DNA from: Streptosporangium sp040640155
GTDB taxonomy: Bacteria > Actinomycetota > Actinomycetes > Streptosporangiales > Streptosporangiaceae
NCBI RefSeq assembly: GCF_040640155.1
Contig: NZ_JBFABE010000040.1
Coordinates: 10,053-74,052, forward strand
DNA length: 64,000 nt
Reading direction: 5' to 3'
The position numbers were made by a program, and so were the translations under genes. The notes beneath the pieces are model-generated. The model had not been told where the DNA came from and ran no database searches. It saw only the letters and a list, made by a program, of their open reading frames with translations. Shown here piece after piece: positions 41,509 to 50,475 of the stretch (positions within the stretch are counted from its first letter, which is position 1; every line of letters begins with the position of its first letter).

Positions 41509-42036
41509 GTGAGCCCGCCCGCCGTCCTGCTGGGCGTGGACATCGTGGAGACCGGCCGGCTGGACCGGGCCGCGGACCGGGGCGGGGAGACCCTCGCCCG
41601 CCACGTCGCCACCGCGGCCGAGCGGAGCCTGGGAACGGGCCGCGTCGCCTTCTCCGTCAAGGAGAGCCTCATCAAGGCCGTCGGCGGGCGCCCGCCCGGC
41701 TTCACCTGGCACGACTTCGAGGCCGTGACCGCGCCCCCGCCGCCGTGGGCCGGGCCGCTGCTGGACGAGGCCGCCGGCGAGCTGGTCGCCTCCACCGGGC
41801 TGCCGCTGACCGCCGGGGCGGCGTACGCGGTCCGCGGCGCCAGCGCGGGCGCGGCGCTGGCCCGGCTGAGCCCCGGCGCGCCGGGAACGGTCGCGGCCGT
41901 CGCCCGCTGGGGCGAGGGCGGCGGGGTGCTCGTGTCGGTCGCCGTCGTCTACGCCGGCCCGCCGGCCTCGCGGGGAGATTCGCGGAGGGATCCGCAAGGG
42001 GATCCACAGGGGAATTCGCAGGGGGAGGAGAGCTGA
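41509..42036 (+). CDS. AcpS-like holo-ACP synthase lacking the C-terminal SxSH motif
   Basis: A 175-residue AcpS-like protein. The metal-binding LLGVDIVETGRL (Asp at residue about 10) and FSVKESLIKAVGG are intact. The C-terminal LSxSHT motif expected near residue 150 is missing (LVSVAVVYAGP instead). The GTG at 41509 has no strong ribosome binding site. The last 20 residues are a short Asp/Gln/Gly-rich repeat. Its losses are complementary to those of the AcpS-like protein at 39270, with two genes between them, so the two might form one active heteromer for the cassette ACP. Confidence 0.68.
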   Translation: MSPPAVLLGVDIVETGRLDRAADRGGETLARHVATAAERSLGTGRVAFSVKESLIKAVGGRPPGFTWHDFEAVTAPPPPWAGPLLDEAAGELVASTGLPLTAGAAYAVRGASAGAALARLSPGAPGTVAAVARWGEGGGVLVSVAVVYAGPPASRGDSRRDPQGDPQGNSQGEES

Positions 42037-43052
42037 TGTCCGCGACGAGAACGGTCCACCCGGGGGAGTCGATCCAGCGGGCGCTGGACGAGAGCGGCCC
42101 CGGCGCCCGCATCCTGCTGCGGGAGGGGACGTACGCGCAGAGCGCCTGGATCAGGCATCCCGGCGTGACGCTGACCGGCGCCGGGGCCGGGCGCACGGTG
42201 CTGGTTCCGGGCGACGGCGGGCCGCCCGACGTCCCCCGCCTGCACGACGCCGCCGAGGACGTCGTCAGCGGCCTCACCGTGCACGGCGACGCCGTCGGCG
42301 ACGTGCGCGTGGAGGCGCTGACGGTGCGGGGCTTCTCCGGCGCCGGCGTCTACGCCCACTCGGCCGCCGGGGTGGGCGTGCACGAGGTGGAGGCGCGCGA
42401 CAACGCCGTCTGGGGGATCTACCTGCGCGAGTCCACCGGCTGCGCGGTCACGCGCTGCCGCGCCTCGGGCAGCCAGTACGGCGGCGTCGCCCTGAGCTTC
42501 TGCCCCCGCTCCGCCGCCGAGATCACCGGCAACGAGTGCTTCGCCAACGCGTTCGGCGTCTTCGTGGACAACTCCTCCGGCGCCGCGCTGCGGGGCAACG
42601 CCTGCCACGGCAACGCGATCGGCGTCCTGATGCTCAACCAGATCTACGAGGGCGAGCCCGAGGGCGGCGTGCGCGACTGCCTGGTGGCCGGCAACGACCT
42701 GTACGGCAACACGCTGGCCGCCGGAGCCGAACCCGGCGGCCTGGGCGCCGCCGGGCCGCCGATCTCCGGCGTCGGCCTCGCCCTGATCGGCACCCACCGC
42801 GTCACCGTCGTCGACAACCACATCCACGACAACCACCCCGGCGGCGAGTCGGTGATGGGCGCCGGGTTCGTCATGGGCTCCTCCGCCGACTTCGGCGGCG
42901 ACGACGTCCTCGACTGCCACGTGCTGTGGAACCGCGTCGCCGGCAACACCCCGCTGGACTACCAGCTCGGCGCCGACCTGGCCCGGCAGGCGTTCGCCGC
43001 CAACAGCGCCGCCAAGGGCGACCCGCCGGAAGCGCCGGGGTGGCGGAGATGA
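42036..43052 (+). CDS. Right-handed parallel beta-helix protein
   Basis: A 338-residue beta-helix protein without a signal peptide. It starts TVHPGESIQRALDESGPGAR, typical of pectate-lyase-like repeat proteins, and then shows beta-helix rungs such as NECFANAFGVFVDNSSGAAL and NACHGNAIGVLML. Such proteins in biosynthetic clusters are rarely characterised; some are epimerases, lyases or Diels-Alderase-like scaffolds. It is co-translated with the AcpS-like gene (TGATG) and with the ABC ATPase gene (ATGA). Function unknown. Confidence 0.72.
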   Translation: MSATRTVHPGESIQRALDESGPGARILLREGTYAQSAWIRHPGVTLTGAGAGRTVLVPGDGGPPDVPRLHDAAEDVVSGLTVHGDAVGDVRVEALTVRGFSGAGVYAHSAAGVGVHEVEARDNAVWGIYLRESTGCAVTRCRASGSQYGGVALSFCPRSAAEITGNECFANAFGVFVDNSSGAALRGNACHGNAIGVLMLNQIYEGEPEGGVRDCLVAGNDLYGNTLAAGAEPGGLGAAGPPISGVGLALIGTHRVTVVDNHIHDNHPGGESVMGAGFVMGSSADFGGDDVLDCHVLWNRVAGNTPLDYQLGADLARQAFAANSAAKGDPPEAPGWRR

Positions 43053-44035
43053 CGGCCGCGACGGCCGCCACGGCCGCGACGACCGCGACGGCCACCACGA
43101 CCGCGGCCCTGTCCTGTCTGGGCCTCGGCAAGCGCTACGGCGACCTGGTCGCCGTGCACGACGTCGGCTTCTCCGTCGCCCCCGGCCAGGCCTACGGCCT
43201 GCTCGGCCCCAACGGCGCGGGCAAGACCACCACGATCTCCATGCTGGTGGGGCTGCTGCGGCCGGACACGGGCACCGTCACGGTCGGCGGCGTCGACCTG
43301 GCCGCCGAGCCGCTGCGCGCCAAGTCCAGGATCGGCTACGTACCGCAGGAGATCGCCCTCTACCCCGAGCTGACCGGCCGGGAGAACCTGCGCTTCTTCG
43401 GCAGGATCTTCGGCCTGCGCCGCCGCGCCCTGGCCGCGCGCATCGCCGAGGTGCTCGAACTGGTCGGCCTCGCCGACCGGGCCGACACCAGGCTCGACAC
43501 CTACTCGGGCGGCATGAGGCGGCGCATCAACATCGGCGCCGCCCTGCTGCACCGTCCCGAGGTGCTCATCCTCGACGAGCCCACCGTGGGCGTGGACCCG
43601 CAGAGCCGCAAGGCCATCCTCGACGGCCTGGAGAACCTGGTCTCCGAGGGCATGGCGCTGCTGTACACCTCCCACTACATGGAGGAGGTCGAGCGGGTCT
43701 GCGACCGGGTGGCGATCATCGACCGCGGGCGCATCGTCGCCGACGGCACCCGCCGCGAGCTGGTCTCCCTGGTCGGCAGCGCCGACACCGTCGAGCTCGT
43801 GCTCGACGGCGACGTCGAGACCGCCTTCGCCGAGCTGCGCGCCGTGAGGGGCGTGACCGAGGCCGCCAGGACCGGGACCGCCTCCGTACGCCTGATGGCG
43901 GAAGGCGGCAGGTACCTGCTGCCGTCGCTCATCACCGCCGTGCAGGGGCACGCCGTCGTGACGGCCGCCCAGGTCGTCGAACCCGACCTGGAGGCGACCT
44001 TCCTCCACCTGACCGGCACCACCCTCCGGGACTGA
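43049..44035 (+). CDS. ABC transporter ATP-binding protein (DrrA-like)
   Basis: The ATPase of an ABC-2 type drug exporter, 328 aa. Walker A is GPNGAGKTT, the signature is YSGGMRRR and Walker B is VLILDEPTVG; the C-terminal extension (about 230-328) is that of the DrrA/CcmA group. The N-terminus begins with an Ala/Thr repeat tract. ATG overlaps the beta-helix stop. With the two permeases that follow it should export the cluster product and confer self-resistance. Confidence 0.92.
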   Translation: MTAATAATAATTATATTTAALSCLGLGKRYGDLVAVHDVGFSVAPGQAYGLLGPNGAGKTTTISMLVGLLRPDTGTVTVGGVDLAAEPLRAKSRIGYVPQEIALYPELTGRENLRFFGRIFGLRRRALAARIAEVLELVGLADRADTRLDTYSGGMRRRINIGAALLHRPEVLILDEPTVGVDPQSRKAILDGLENLVSEGMALLYTSHYMEEVERVCDRVAIIDRGRIVADGTRRELVSLVGSADTVELVLDGDVETAFAELRAVRGVTEAARTGTASVRLMAEGGRYLLPSLITAVQGHAVVTAAQVVEPDLEATFLHLTGTTLRD

Positions 44036-44037
44036 CC

Positions 44038-45216
44038 ATGTGGCGAGCCATGCTCACGGTGAGCGCACTCGAACTGCGCACCCGGCTGCGCGACGGCACC
44101 GCGATCGTCATCGCGATCCTCGTGCCGGTCACCCTGGCCACCCTGTTCGGGCTGGCGCTGGGCGGCGACGACCCGCCGCTGCGCGCCACGATCGGCTTCG
44201 TCGACCTGGACGGCGGCGAGTTCCCCGCCGGCGTGCGGCGCGAGGTGACGGCCGACGAGGAGCTCAAGGGCAGCGTGACGCTGCGCGACCTGCCCGGCGA
44301 GGCGCAGGCGCGGCGGGCCCTCGCCGCCGACGAGATCGGCGCGGCCGTCGTCTTCCCCGCCGGGTTCAGCCGCGGCGTCGGCGCGGGGGAGGGCGGCGAC
44401 GTCACCGTCCTGACCTCGCCCCGCTCGCCGCTGGCCGGCGTGGTCGCGAGCGCCGTCGTGGACCGCATCTCCGCGGTCGTGGACGCCAGGACACTGGCGG
44501 TACGCGCGGCCCTGCTCGCCGGGACGCCCGGGGACCGCGTCAAGGAACTGGTCGAGCGCAACGGCGCGGCCGGGCCCGCCCTCACCCTCACCGGCGACCC
44601 GCTGGCCGGCGGCAAGGTGGACCTCGCGGTCTACTACGGCTCCGGCATGGCGGCGCTGTTCGCCTTCTTCGTCGTGGGCGCGTCGTTCCGCAGCCTGCTC
44701 ACCGAGCGCAAGCTCGGCACCCTCGACCGGATACGGGCCGGACCGGTGGCCGCCTGGGTCCCGGTCGCCGGCAAGGCCGTGGTCGGGTTCGCCCTGGCCA
44801 TGGTCGGCGTCTGCGCCACCTGGCTCTCCGGCACGCTGATCTTCGGGTCGAGCTGGGGCGACCCGCTCGCCGTGCTCGCCGTGCTGACCGCCCACGTGCT
44901 GGCCGCCGCCGCGATCACCATGCTGGTGGCCGTCCGGGTCAGGACCGACGCCCAGGCCGACGGGGTGATCATGGTCATCTCGTTCGTGATGGCGTTCCTC
45001 GGCGGCAGCCTCGTGCCGCTGCACAACCTGCCCGGCGTGCTGCAGACCGTGGCGCTGCTGACGCCGAACGGCTGGACCTCCACGGCGCTGGCGGAACTGG
45101 CCGGGTCCGGAGCGGGCGTGACCGCCGTCGCCGGCCCGATCGCCGCCCTGCTGGCGATCGCGCTCGTCACGGGCGGCCTGGCCGTCGCCGGCCTCAGGAA
45201 GGGGATGCTGCTGTGA
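44038..45216 (+). CDS. ABC-2 type transporter permease 1
   Basis: A 392-residue permease with one N-terminal membrane helix (AIVIAILVPVTLATLFGLAL), a large outside domain at about 45-195, and five C-terminal helices (from YYGSGMAALFAFFVVGASF to the end). The layout is that of the ABC2_membrane_3 (YhfH/DrrB-like) group. It starts two bases after the ATPase stop and its own stop overlaps the second permease GTG. Confidence 0.88.
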   Translation: MWRAMLTVSALELRTRLRDGTAIVIAILVPVTLATLFGLALGGDDPPLRATIGFVDLDGGEFPAGVRREVTADEELKGSVTLRDLPGEAQARRALAADEIGAAVVFPAGFSRGVGAGEGGDVTVLTSPRSPLAGVVASAVVDRISAVVDARTLAVRAALLAGTPGDRVKELVERNGAAGPALTLTGDPLAGGKVDLAVYYGSGMAALFAFFVVGASFRSLLTERKLGTLDRIRAGPVAAWVPVAGKAVVGFALAMVGVCATWLSGTLIFGSSWGDPLAVLAVLTAHVLAAAAITMLVAVRVRTDAQADGVIMVISFVMAFLGGSLVPLHNLPGVLQTVALLTPNGWTSTALAELAGSGAGVTAVAGPIAALLAIALVTGGLAVAGLRKGMLL

Positions 45217-46466
45217 CCACCCCCACGACGCCCGTGCCTCCCGCGACCCTCACGGCACCCACGACGCCCGTGCCCCCCGCGACCGTCACACCCCCCGGCA
45301 GGCCCGTTCCCGCCGGGACGCTCCGGCCGAGCCCGGTGACCGCCCTGGTGGCCGCCAACCTGCGCAGACTCACCCGCGACCGCACCGGCCTGTTCTTCAT
45401 GCTCGTCATGCCGTTCGTGTCCATCCTGTTCGTCGGCATGACGCTCGGCGGCGGCACCGGCTCGTCCCGCCTCCCCGTCGGCGTCGTCGCCCCCGGCTCC
45501 GACACCGTCACCGCCTCCCTGCTCGCCGAGCTGCGCCGCAGCCCCGACCTGGACGTGCGGCTGATGGACGCGGCCGGGGACGTGCGATCCGGCGTGCGGA
45601 CCGGCGCGCTGGCCGCCGGGTTGATCATCACGCCCGGCGCCTCCCGCCTGGACCTCGTCGTGACCCAGACCAACGGCAGCGGTCTGGCCGCCCGCGGTGC
45701 CGTCGACGGCGCCGTCGCCAGGGTCGCCGCCGTCCTGGAGGCCACCGGGGCCGCCGTGACCGCCGGCGCCACCCCCGAACAGGCCGCGGCGTACGTACGC
45801 CGCGCCCAGGCCGAGTCGGGACGCGTCGGCGTGACCGGCTCGTCCGCCGGCGTCGGCGACCCGCGCGGCTTCGCGTACACCGCCCCGGCCAACCTGCTGC
45901 TGTTCACCTTCATCAACTCGATGGCCGTGGCGGCCGCCATGGTGGAGAGCCGCCGCCTGGGAATGCTGCAGCGCGCCCTCACCGCGCCCGTGCGGCGCCG
46001 GTCGGTGCTGCTGGGCGAGGCGCTGAGCCGCCTGCTCGTCGCGCTCGCCCAGGCCACGATCATCGTGGTGGTCAGCGCGCTGGTGTTCGGCGTGTCCTGG
46101 GGGGACCCGCTCGGCGTGGCCGCCGTCGTGGGGGTGTTCGCGCTCGTCTCGACCGGGGCCGCGATCCTCGTCGGCACGCTGCTGCGCTCGCCCGACCAGG
46201 CCCCGGCGATCGGCCCGCCGCTCGGCGTGGTCCTCGGCATGCTCGGCGGCTGCCTGTGGCCGCGCGAGTCCTCCGGGGAGGTGATCGACGCCATCGGCCA
46301 CCTCTTCCCGCACGCCTGGGGGATGGACGCGCTGCTGACGCTCACCGAACCCGGCGCCGGCCTGACCTCGGTCCTGCCCCAGCTCGGCGTGCTCGCCGGG
46401 ATGGCGGCCCTGCTCCTGACCGTCTCACTGGTCCTGTTCAACCGCCGCACCCCGGCCCGCACGTGA
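45213..46466 (+). CDS. ABC-2 type transporter permease 2
   Basis: A 417-residue permease homologous in layout to the preceding one: N-terminal Thr/Pro repeat tail (TTPTTPVPPAT, twice), one helix at about 60-80 (LFFMLVMPFVSILFVGMTLG), an outside domain, then five helices including MVESRRLGMLQRALTAPV. GTG at 45213 has AGGAAGGGG upstream. Two different permeases with one ATPase suggest a heterodimeric exporter. Confidence 0.88.
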   Translation: MTTPTTPVPPATLTAPTTPVPPATVTPPGRPVPAGTLRPSPVTALVAANLRRLTRDRTGLFFMLVMPFVSILFVGMTLGGGTGSSRLPVGVVAPGSDTVTASLLAELRRSPDLDVRLMDAAGDVRSGVRTGALAAGLIITPGASRLDLVVTQTNGSGLAARGAVDGAVARVAAVLEATGAAVTAGATPEQAAAYVRRAQAESGRVGVTGSSAGVGDPRGFAYTAPANLLLFTFINSMAVAAAMVESRRLGMLQRALTAPVRRRSVLLGEALSRLLVALAQATIIVVVSALVFGVSWGDPLGVAAVVGVFALVSTGAAILVGTLLRSPDQAPAIGPPLGVVLGMLGGCLWPRESSGEVIDAIGHLFPHAWGMDALLTLTEPGAGLTSVLPQLGVLAGMAALLLTVSLVLFNRRTPART

Positions 46467-46491
46467 GCGCCGGGCGAAGGGAGGGAACGCG

Positions 46492-47391
46492 ATGAAGGGC
46501 ATCCTGCTCGCCGGAGGACGGGGCACCCGCCTGCTGCCCAGCACGCTGGCGGTCTCCAAGCAACTCCTGCCGGTCAACGACAAGCCGATGGTGTACTTCC
46601 CGCTGTCGGTGCTCATGCTGGCCGGCATCAGGGACATCCTGATCATCACGATGCCCCGCGACCTGCCGCAGCTGCGGCGCCTGCTCGGCGACGGCTCCCA
46701 GCTCGGGCTCCGCCTCGACTACGCCGAGCAGCCCGAGCCCAACGGCATCGCCGAGGCCCTCCTGATCGGGGCCGACCACATCGGCGGAGACCCGGTCGCG
46801 CTCGTCCTGGGCGACAACGTCTTCCACGGCCACTCCTTCCAGGAACTGCTCCGCACCGAGTGCCGCCAGGTGGACGGCTGCGTGCTGTTCGGCTACCCGG
46901 TCGGCGACCCCCACCGGTACGGCATCGCCGAGACGGCACCGGACGGCCGGCTGCTGTCCATCGTGGAGAAACCGCGGGAACCCCGCTCCAACCGCGCGAT
47001 CGTCGGCCTCTACCTGTACGACGGCGACGCGGTCGACATCGCCAAGAACCTCACCCCGTCCGCGCGCGGCGAGCTGGAGATCACCGATCTCAACCGCGCC
47101 TACCTCGAACGCGGCAGGGCCAAGGTGGTCGACCTCGGCCGGGGCTTCGCCTGGCTGGACGCCGGGACCCCCGAGTCGCTGCTGCAGGCGAGCCAGTACG
47201 TCCAGCTCATGGAACAGCGGCAGGGCGTGCGGATCGCCTGCCTGGAGGAGATCGCCCTCCGCATGGGCTACATCGACGCCGAGACCTGTCACCGGCTCGG
47301 CGCCGAACTCGGTACGTCCGCCTACGGCCAGTACGTCATCTCGGTGGCCGAGCGGTTCGCGAACAGTAAGGAGTCACCATCATGTCCATGA
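46492..47391 (+). CDS. rmlA: Glucose-1-phosphate thymidylyltransferase
   Basis: The enzyme makes dTDP-glucose from glucose-1-phosphate and dTTP, the entry step for all dTDP-deoxysugars. The 299-residue protein has the nucleotide-binding MKGILLAGGRGTRLLPST, the sugar-binding SKQLLPVNDKPMVYFPL and LVLGDNVFHG, and IVEKPREPRSN. It belongs with the EvaA-EvaD genes 25 kb upstream. The 4,6-dehydratase (RmlB) and a 4-ketoreductase needed to finish the route are not in this window. It overlaps the following regulator by ten bases. Confidence 0.93.
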   Translation: MKGILLAGGRGTRLLPSTLAVSKQLLPVNDKPMVYFPLSVLMLAGIRDILIITMPRDLPQLRRLLGDGSQLGLRLDYAEQPEPNGIAEALLIGADHIGGDPVALVLGDNVFHGHSFQELLRTECRQVDGCVLFGYPVGDPHRYGIAETAPDGRLLSIVEKPREPRSNRAIVGLYLYDGDAVDIAKNLTPSARGELEITDLNRAYLERGRAKVVDLGRGFAWLDAGTPESLLQASQYVQLMEQRQGVRIACLEEIALRMGYIDAETCHRLGAELGTSAYGQYVISVAERFANSKESPSCP

Positions 47392-48410
47392 CGACCCTGT
47401 TCACCGGCAGGTCGCCCTCCGACGGCGAGCATGTGACCGATGTGTACCACTACGCCACCCGCAAGGGGGCGATCGAGGCGATCGACGTGGCCGCCGCCGA
47501 CCTGGGGATCGACGCCGGCCTGGTGAGCGAGGCGGTGCGGCACCTGGTGGAGAACCGCCTGCTGCGCACCGACGACGGCGCCGACGGCGCCGACGGCGCC
47601 GGCGGCCTCGGCGGCCGGTTCGTGCCGGTCGACCCCGACCTCGCGGTCGCCTCCATGGTCTCCTCCGTCGAGCGGGAGATCTACCGGCGGCGCGAGCTCA
47701 TCGACCAGATCCGCGAGCGGGCCGGCGTCCTCGGCGCCGGGGGCGGCGGCGACTCCGCGCCCAGCACCGTGGAGTACCTGGTGGGCGCCATGGAGGTGCG
47801 CGGCTTCCTCAAGACGGCCGGCGACGCCTGCCGCGACGAGCTGCTCGTCCTGCAGGCCGGCGTGAGCGAGGCCGGGGACCTGTCGCAGATGTTCCTGGTG
47901 CTGGTCGCCAGGGGCGTGACCGTGCGGGTCATCTGCCAGCACCGCAGCCGGGCCGACGTGACCACGCGGCTGGTGATGAAGCGGCTGACCGACGCCGGCG
48001 TGGAGGTCTACACCGTCAGCCACGTGCCGCGCTCGGCCATCGTCTTCGACCGCTCGCTCGTGGCCCTGTTCGGCGAGGGCGAGGGCGGCGGTGACGGGGA
48101 CGTCACCCTCGCCCGGGTGCGCAACCAGGGGATCGCCCGGTTCTTCCTGGACATGTTCAACCACCTGTGGGAGACCGCGACGCCGCTGGAGGGCGTCGAG
48201 TTCGGCTACGGCACCGTCGCCGACGACCTCCAGCAGTCCATCGCCGCGCTCATGGCCAAGGGCTACACCGACGAGGTCGTGGCCCGCAAGCTCGGCATGT
48301 CGGTGCGGAGCTGCCGCCGGCACATCGCCACCCTCATGCGCGACCTCGACGCCACCAGCCGCTTCCAGGCGGGGGTGGAAGCGGCCAGGAAGTTCCTCAA
48401 GACGGGCTGA
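47382..48410 (+). CDS. TrmB/LuxR-type HTH transcriptional regulator
   Basis: A 342-residue regulator with an N-terminal winged helix (RKGAIEAIDVAAADLGIDAG then LVSEAVRHLVENRLL), a central phospholipase-D/TrmB-like effector region (VTVRVICQHRSRADVTTRLV) and a C-terminal NarL-type HTH (GYTDEVVARKLGMSVRSCRRHIATLM). It overlaps rmlA by ten bases and converges on the cysteine desulfurase with a 14-base overlap. Regulators of this plan are common in actinomycete clusters. It is the third candidate reader of the CCCCTAT boxes. Confidence 0.82.
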   Translation: MSMTTLFTGRSPSDGEHVTDVYHYATRKGAIEAIDVAAADLGIDAGLVSEAVRHLVENRLLRTDDGADGADGAGGLGGRFVPVDPDLAVASMVSSVEREIYRRRELIDQIRERAGVLGAGGGGDSAPSTVEYLVGAMEVRGFLKTAGDACRDELLVLQAGVSEAGDLSQMFLVLVARGVTVRVICQHRSRADVTTRLVMKRLTDAGVEVYTVSHVPRSAIVFDRSLVALFGEGEGGGDGDVTLARVRNQGIARFFLDMFNHLWETATPLEGVEFGYGTVADDLQQSIAALMAKGYTDEVVARKLGMSVRSCRRHIATLMRDLDATSRFQAGVEAARKFLKTG

Positions 48411-49575
48411 CGGGGGCGTGGCCGCCCATGGCGACGGCCACGCCCGCCAGGTCGCGGGCCCGTTCGATCACCAGGTCCAGGCCGAGCACCAGGTCCTCGA
48501 ACGGCATCCGGGCGTCCAGGCAGATCCGGACCGTGCTGTTGGCGTCCTCCGCGCCCAGGCCGATCGCGGTCAGCACGTGCGAGGGCTCCTGCGAGCCGGA
48601 GTTGCACGCCGACCCGGTGGCCAGCGCCACCGCCGACAGGCTGGAGACCAGGCTCTCCCCGCGCACGCCGGGCAGGACCACGCTGAGCACGTGCGGCACG
48701 CCGTCCGGGCCGCCGTTGACGCGCACGCCCGGCAGTCCCGCCCGCAGCATGTCCAGCGCGGTGGCGCGCAGCTCGGCGACCCGCCGCCGCTCGGCGTCCA
48801 TCCGGGCCAGCGCCAGCTCGCACGCCCTGCCCAGCCCCACCACCAGGTGCGTGGGGATCGTGCCGCTGCGCAGCTCGTACTGCCCGCCGCCGAACATGAC
48901 CGGCCGCAGCCGGTGGCGGATCTCCGGGCGGACGTACAGCGCGCCGACGCCCTTGGGACCGCGGATCTTGTGCCCGGACAGCGCCAGCGTGTCGATCTCG
49001 GCCTCCCGCACGCGCAGCGGGATCCGCCCGGCGGCCTGCGCGGCGTCCACGTGCAGCACGGCCCCCACCCCGTGGCAGAGCGCCGCCATCGCCGCCACCG
49101 GCTGCACGGTGCCGATCTCGCTGTTGACCCAGGCCGTGGTCGCGACCCTGGAGTTCAGGTCCAGCAGGCCGGCCAGGTGCCCCAGGTCGATCCCGCCGTC
49201 GGGCCCGACCCGCATCGTGCGGACGTCCACGCCCCGGCCGGCCAGCGCCCGGCCGATCGCCAGCGACGACTTGTGGTCGGTCGGGCAGAACAGCCCACCG
49301 GCCGGAGCCCGGTCGTCGTGGCCGAACATGCCGAGCAGTGCCAGGTTGTTGCTCTCGGTCGCGCCGGAGGTGAACACCACGTCGGCCGGGTCCGCGCCCA
49401 GGAGCGCGGCCACCGAGGCGGCCGCGGCGTCCACGGCCCTTCTCGCGCGCTTGCCGAGCACGTGCGGGGACGAGGGGTTGCCGTACTCCTCCCGGAGGTA
49501 GGGCAGCATCGCCTCGAACACCTCGTCGTCCACCCGCGTCGTCGCGCAGCCGTCCAGATAGATGACCTTCCTCAC
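48397..49575 (-). CDS. Cysteine desulfurase (NifS/IscS-like)
   Basis: A 392-residue PLP enzyme that takes sulfur from cysteine as an enzyme persulfide. PLP contacts are TSGATESNNLALLG and His101 (TDHKSSL), the PLP lysine is Lys203 in LSGHKIRGPKGVG, and the catalytic Cys324 lies in GSACNSGSQEPSHV. It is the last gene of a minus-strand group behind the unknown protein (four bases apart) and condensation protein 1. No IscU, sulfur-carrier or thiouridylase gene is beside it, so a pathway-specific sulfur role (thiazoline, thioacid or similar) is plausible but not shown. Confidence 0.9.
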   Translation of the reverse strand: MRKVIYLDGCATTRVDDEVFEAMLPYLREEYGNPSSPHVLGKRARRAVDAAAASVAALLGADPADVVFTSGATESNNLALLGMFGHDDRAPAGGLFCPTDHKSSLAIGRALAGRGVDVRTMRVGPDGGIDLGHLAGLLDLNSRVATTAWVNSEIGTVQPVAAMAALCHGVGAVLHVDAAQAAGRIPLRVREAEIDTLALSGHKIRGPKGVGALYVRPEIRHRLRPVMFGGGQYELRSGTIPTHLVVGLGRACELALARMDAERRRVAELRATALDMLRAGLPGVRVNGGPDGVPHVLSVVLPGVRGESLVSSLSAVALATGSACNSGSQEPSHVLTAIGLGAEDANSTVRICLDARMPFEDLVLGLDLVIERARDLAGVAVAMGGHAPVSPS

Positions 49576-49579
49576 GGCG

Positions 49580-50470
49580 TCAGCTCCGGAACGTGCTGAC
49601 GGTGACGAGCTTGTCGTAGATGTCCTGGACGGACATCTCGCCGCTGCCGCCGGGATCGGCGATCACCACCCGCATGTCCGGCAGGTCGTACAGGCTCAGC
49701 GCGATGTCCACTCCGGTCTGCACGGGCATCAGGCACTCGCCCGGCGCGAAGATCAGGATCGCCCGGTGGCCGGCCCGGTACACCTCGGCGATCATCTCGG
49801 TGATCTCGCCGGCGCAGCCGGTGATGCCGCAGCTGATCAGCGTGCGGTAGTTGCCGGCGGCGTCGAGGAAGGCCACCTCGCTGTCCCCGCTCCCGCCGGC
49901 GAGGTAGCGCTTCTCCAGGCGGCCCTGCTTGACCAGCCGGTCGGCGGCCTTCTGGAAGCGGTACTTCAGCCACGTCTCGGGGAAGGCCAGCGGGTGCTTC
50001 CTGCTCGGCAGCACGTCCGCGGCCGACAGCCCGGCCTCGCGCAGGACCTTCTCGTAGGAGGGGGGCAGCGCGGTGAAGCCCTCGAAGAACTCCGCGCGCA
50101 GCTCGCTCGCGGGCCGGCCCGTCGTCGGCACGTACTGCCAGTCGTTGACGAGCAGGAGCAGCCGGGAGTCCACCCCGGCCGCGGCGTACTCGCGCAGCAG
50201 CCCGGCCGACAGCTCCCAGGTGTAGCCGGGGAAGATGCCGACGCGGCCGGAGATGCGGCGGCGCATGGTCTCGCCCGCCTGCTCCTCGATGACGCCGGGG
50301 ACGAGCCGCCTGGACGCCTCGTCCTCGAACAGCATGAAGTGGCCGCCCATGACGACCAGGCCGGGGAGGTCCTGGGCGGGCAGTTCGCGGGCTATGGCGT
50401 CGCGGAGCTCCTGCTCGGAGGCGACCAGGCGGTGGGTCTTGGACACCTGGCCGGTGGATACGTGGTTCAT
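49580..50470 (-). CDS. Unrecognised protein between condensation protein and cysteine desulfurase
   Basis: A 296-residue protein that I do not recognise. The ATG at 50470 has GGAG eight bases upstream, and the preceding condensation gene stops six bases before it. It appears soluble, with alternating alpha/beta character: LPGLVVMGGHFMLFED, GRVGIFPGYTWELSAGLL, SRLLLLVNDWQYVP, and HRAILIFAPGECLMPVQTGV. Two cysteines lie in LISCGITGCAGE and one in APGECLMP, so it could accept sulfur from the adjacent desulfurase. There is no P-loop, Rossmann or metal-site motif I can name. The tight operon suggests it acts with its two neighbours. Confidence 0.7.
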   Translation of the reverse strand: MNHVSTGQVSKTHRLVASEQELRDAIARELPAQDLPGLVVMGGHFMLFEDEASRRLVPGVIEEQAGETMRRRISGRVGIFPGYTWELSAGLLREYAAAGVDSRLLLLVNDWQYVPTTGRPASELRAEFFEGFTALPPSYEKVLREAGLSAADVLPSRKHPLAFPETWLKYRFQKAADRLVKQGRLEKRYLAGGSGDSEVAFLDAAGNYRTLISCGITGCAGEITEMIAEVYRAGHRAILIFAPGECLMPVQTGVDIALSLYDLPDMRVVIADPGGSGEMSVQDIYDKLVTVSTFRS

Positions 50471-50475
50471 GTGCG

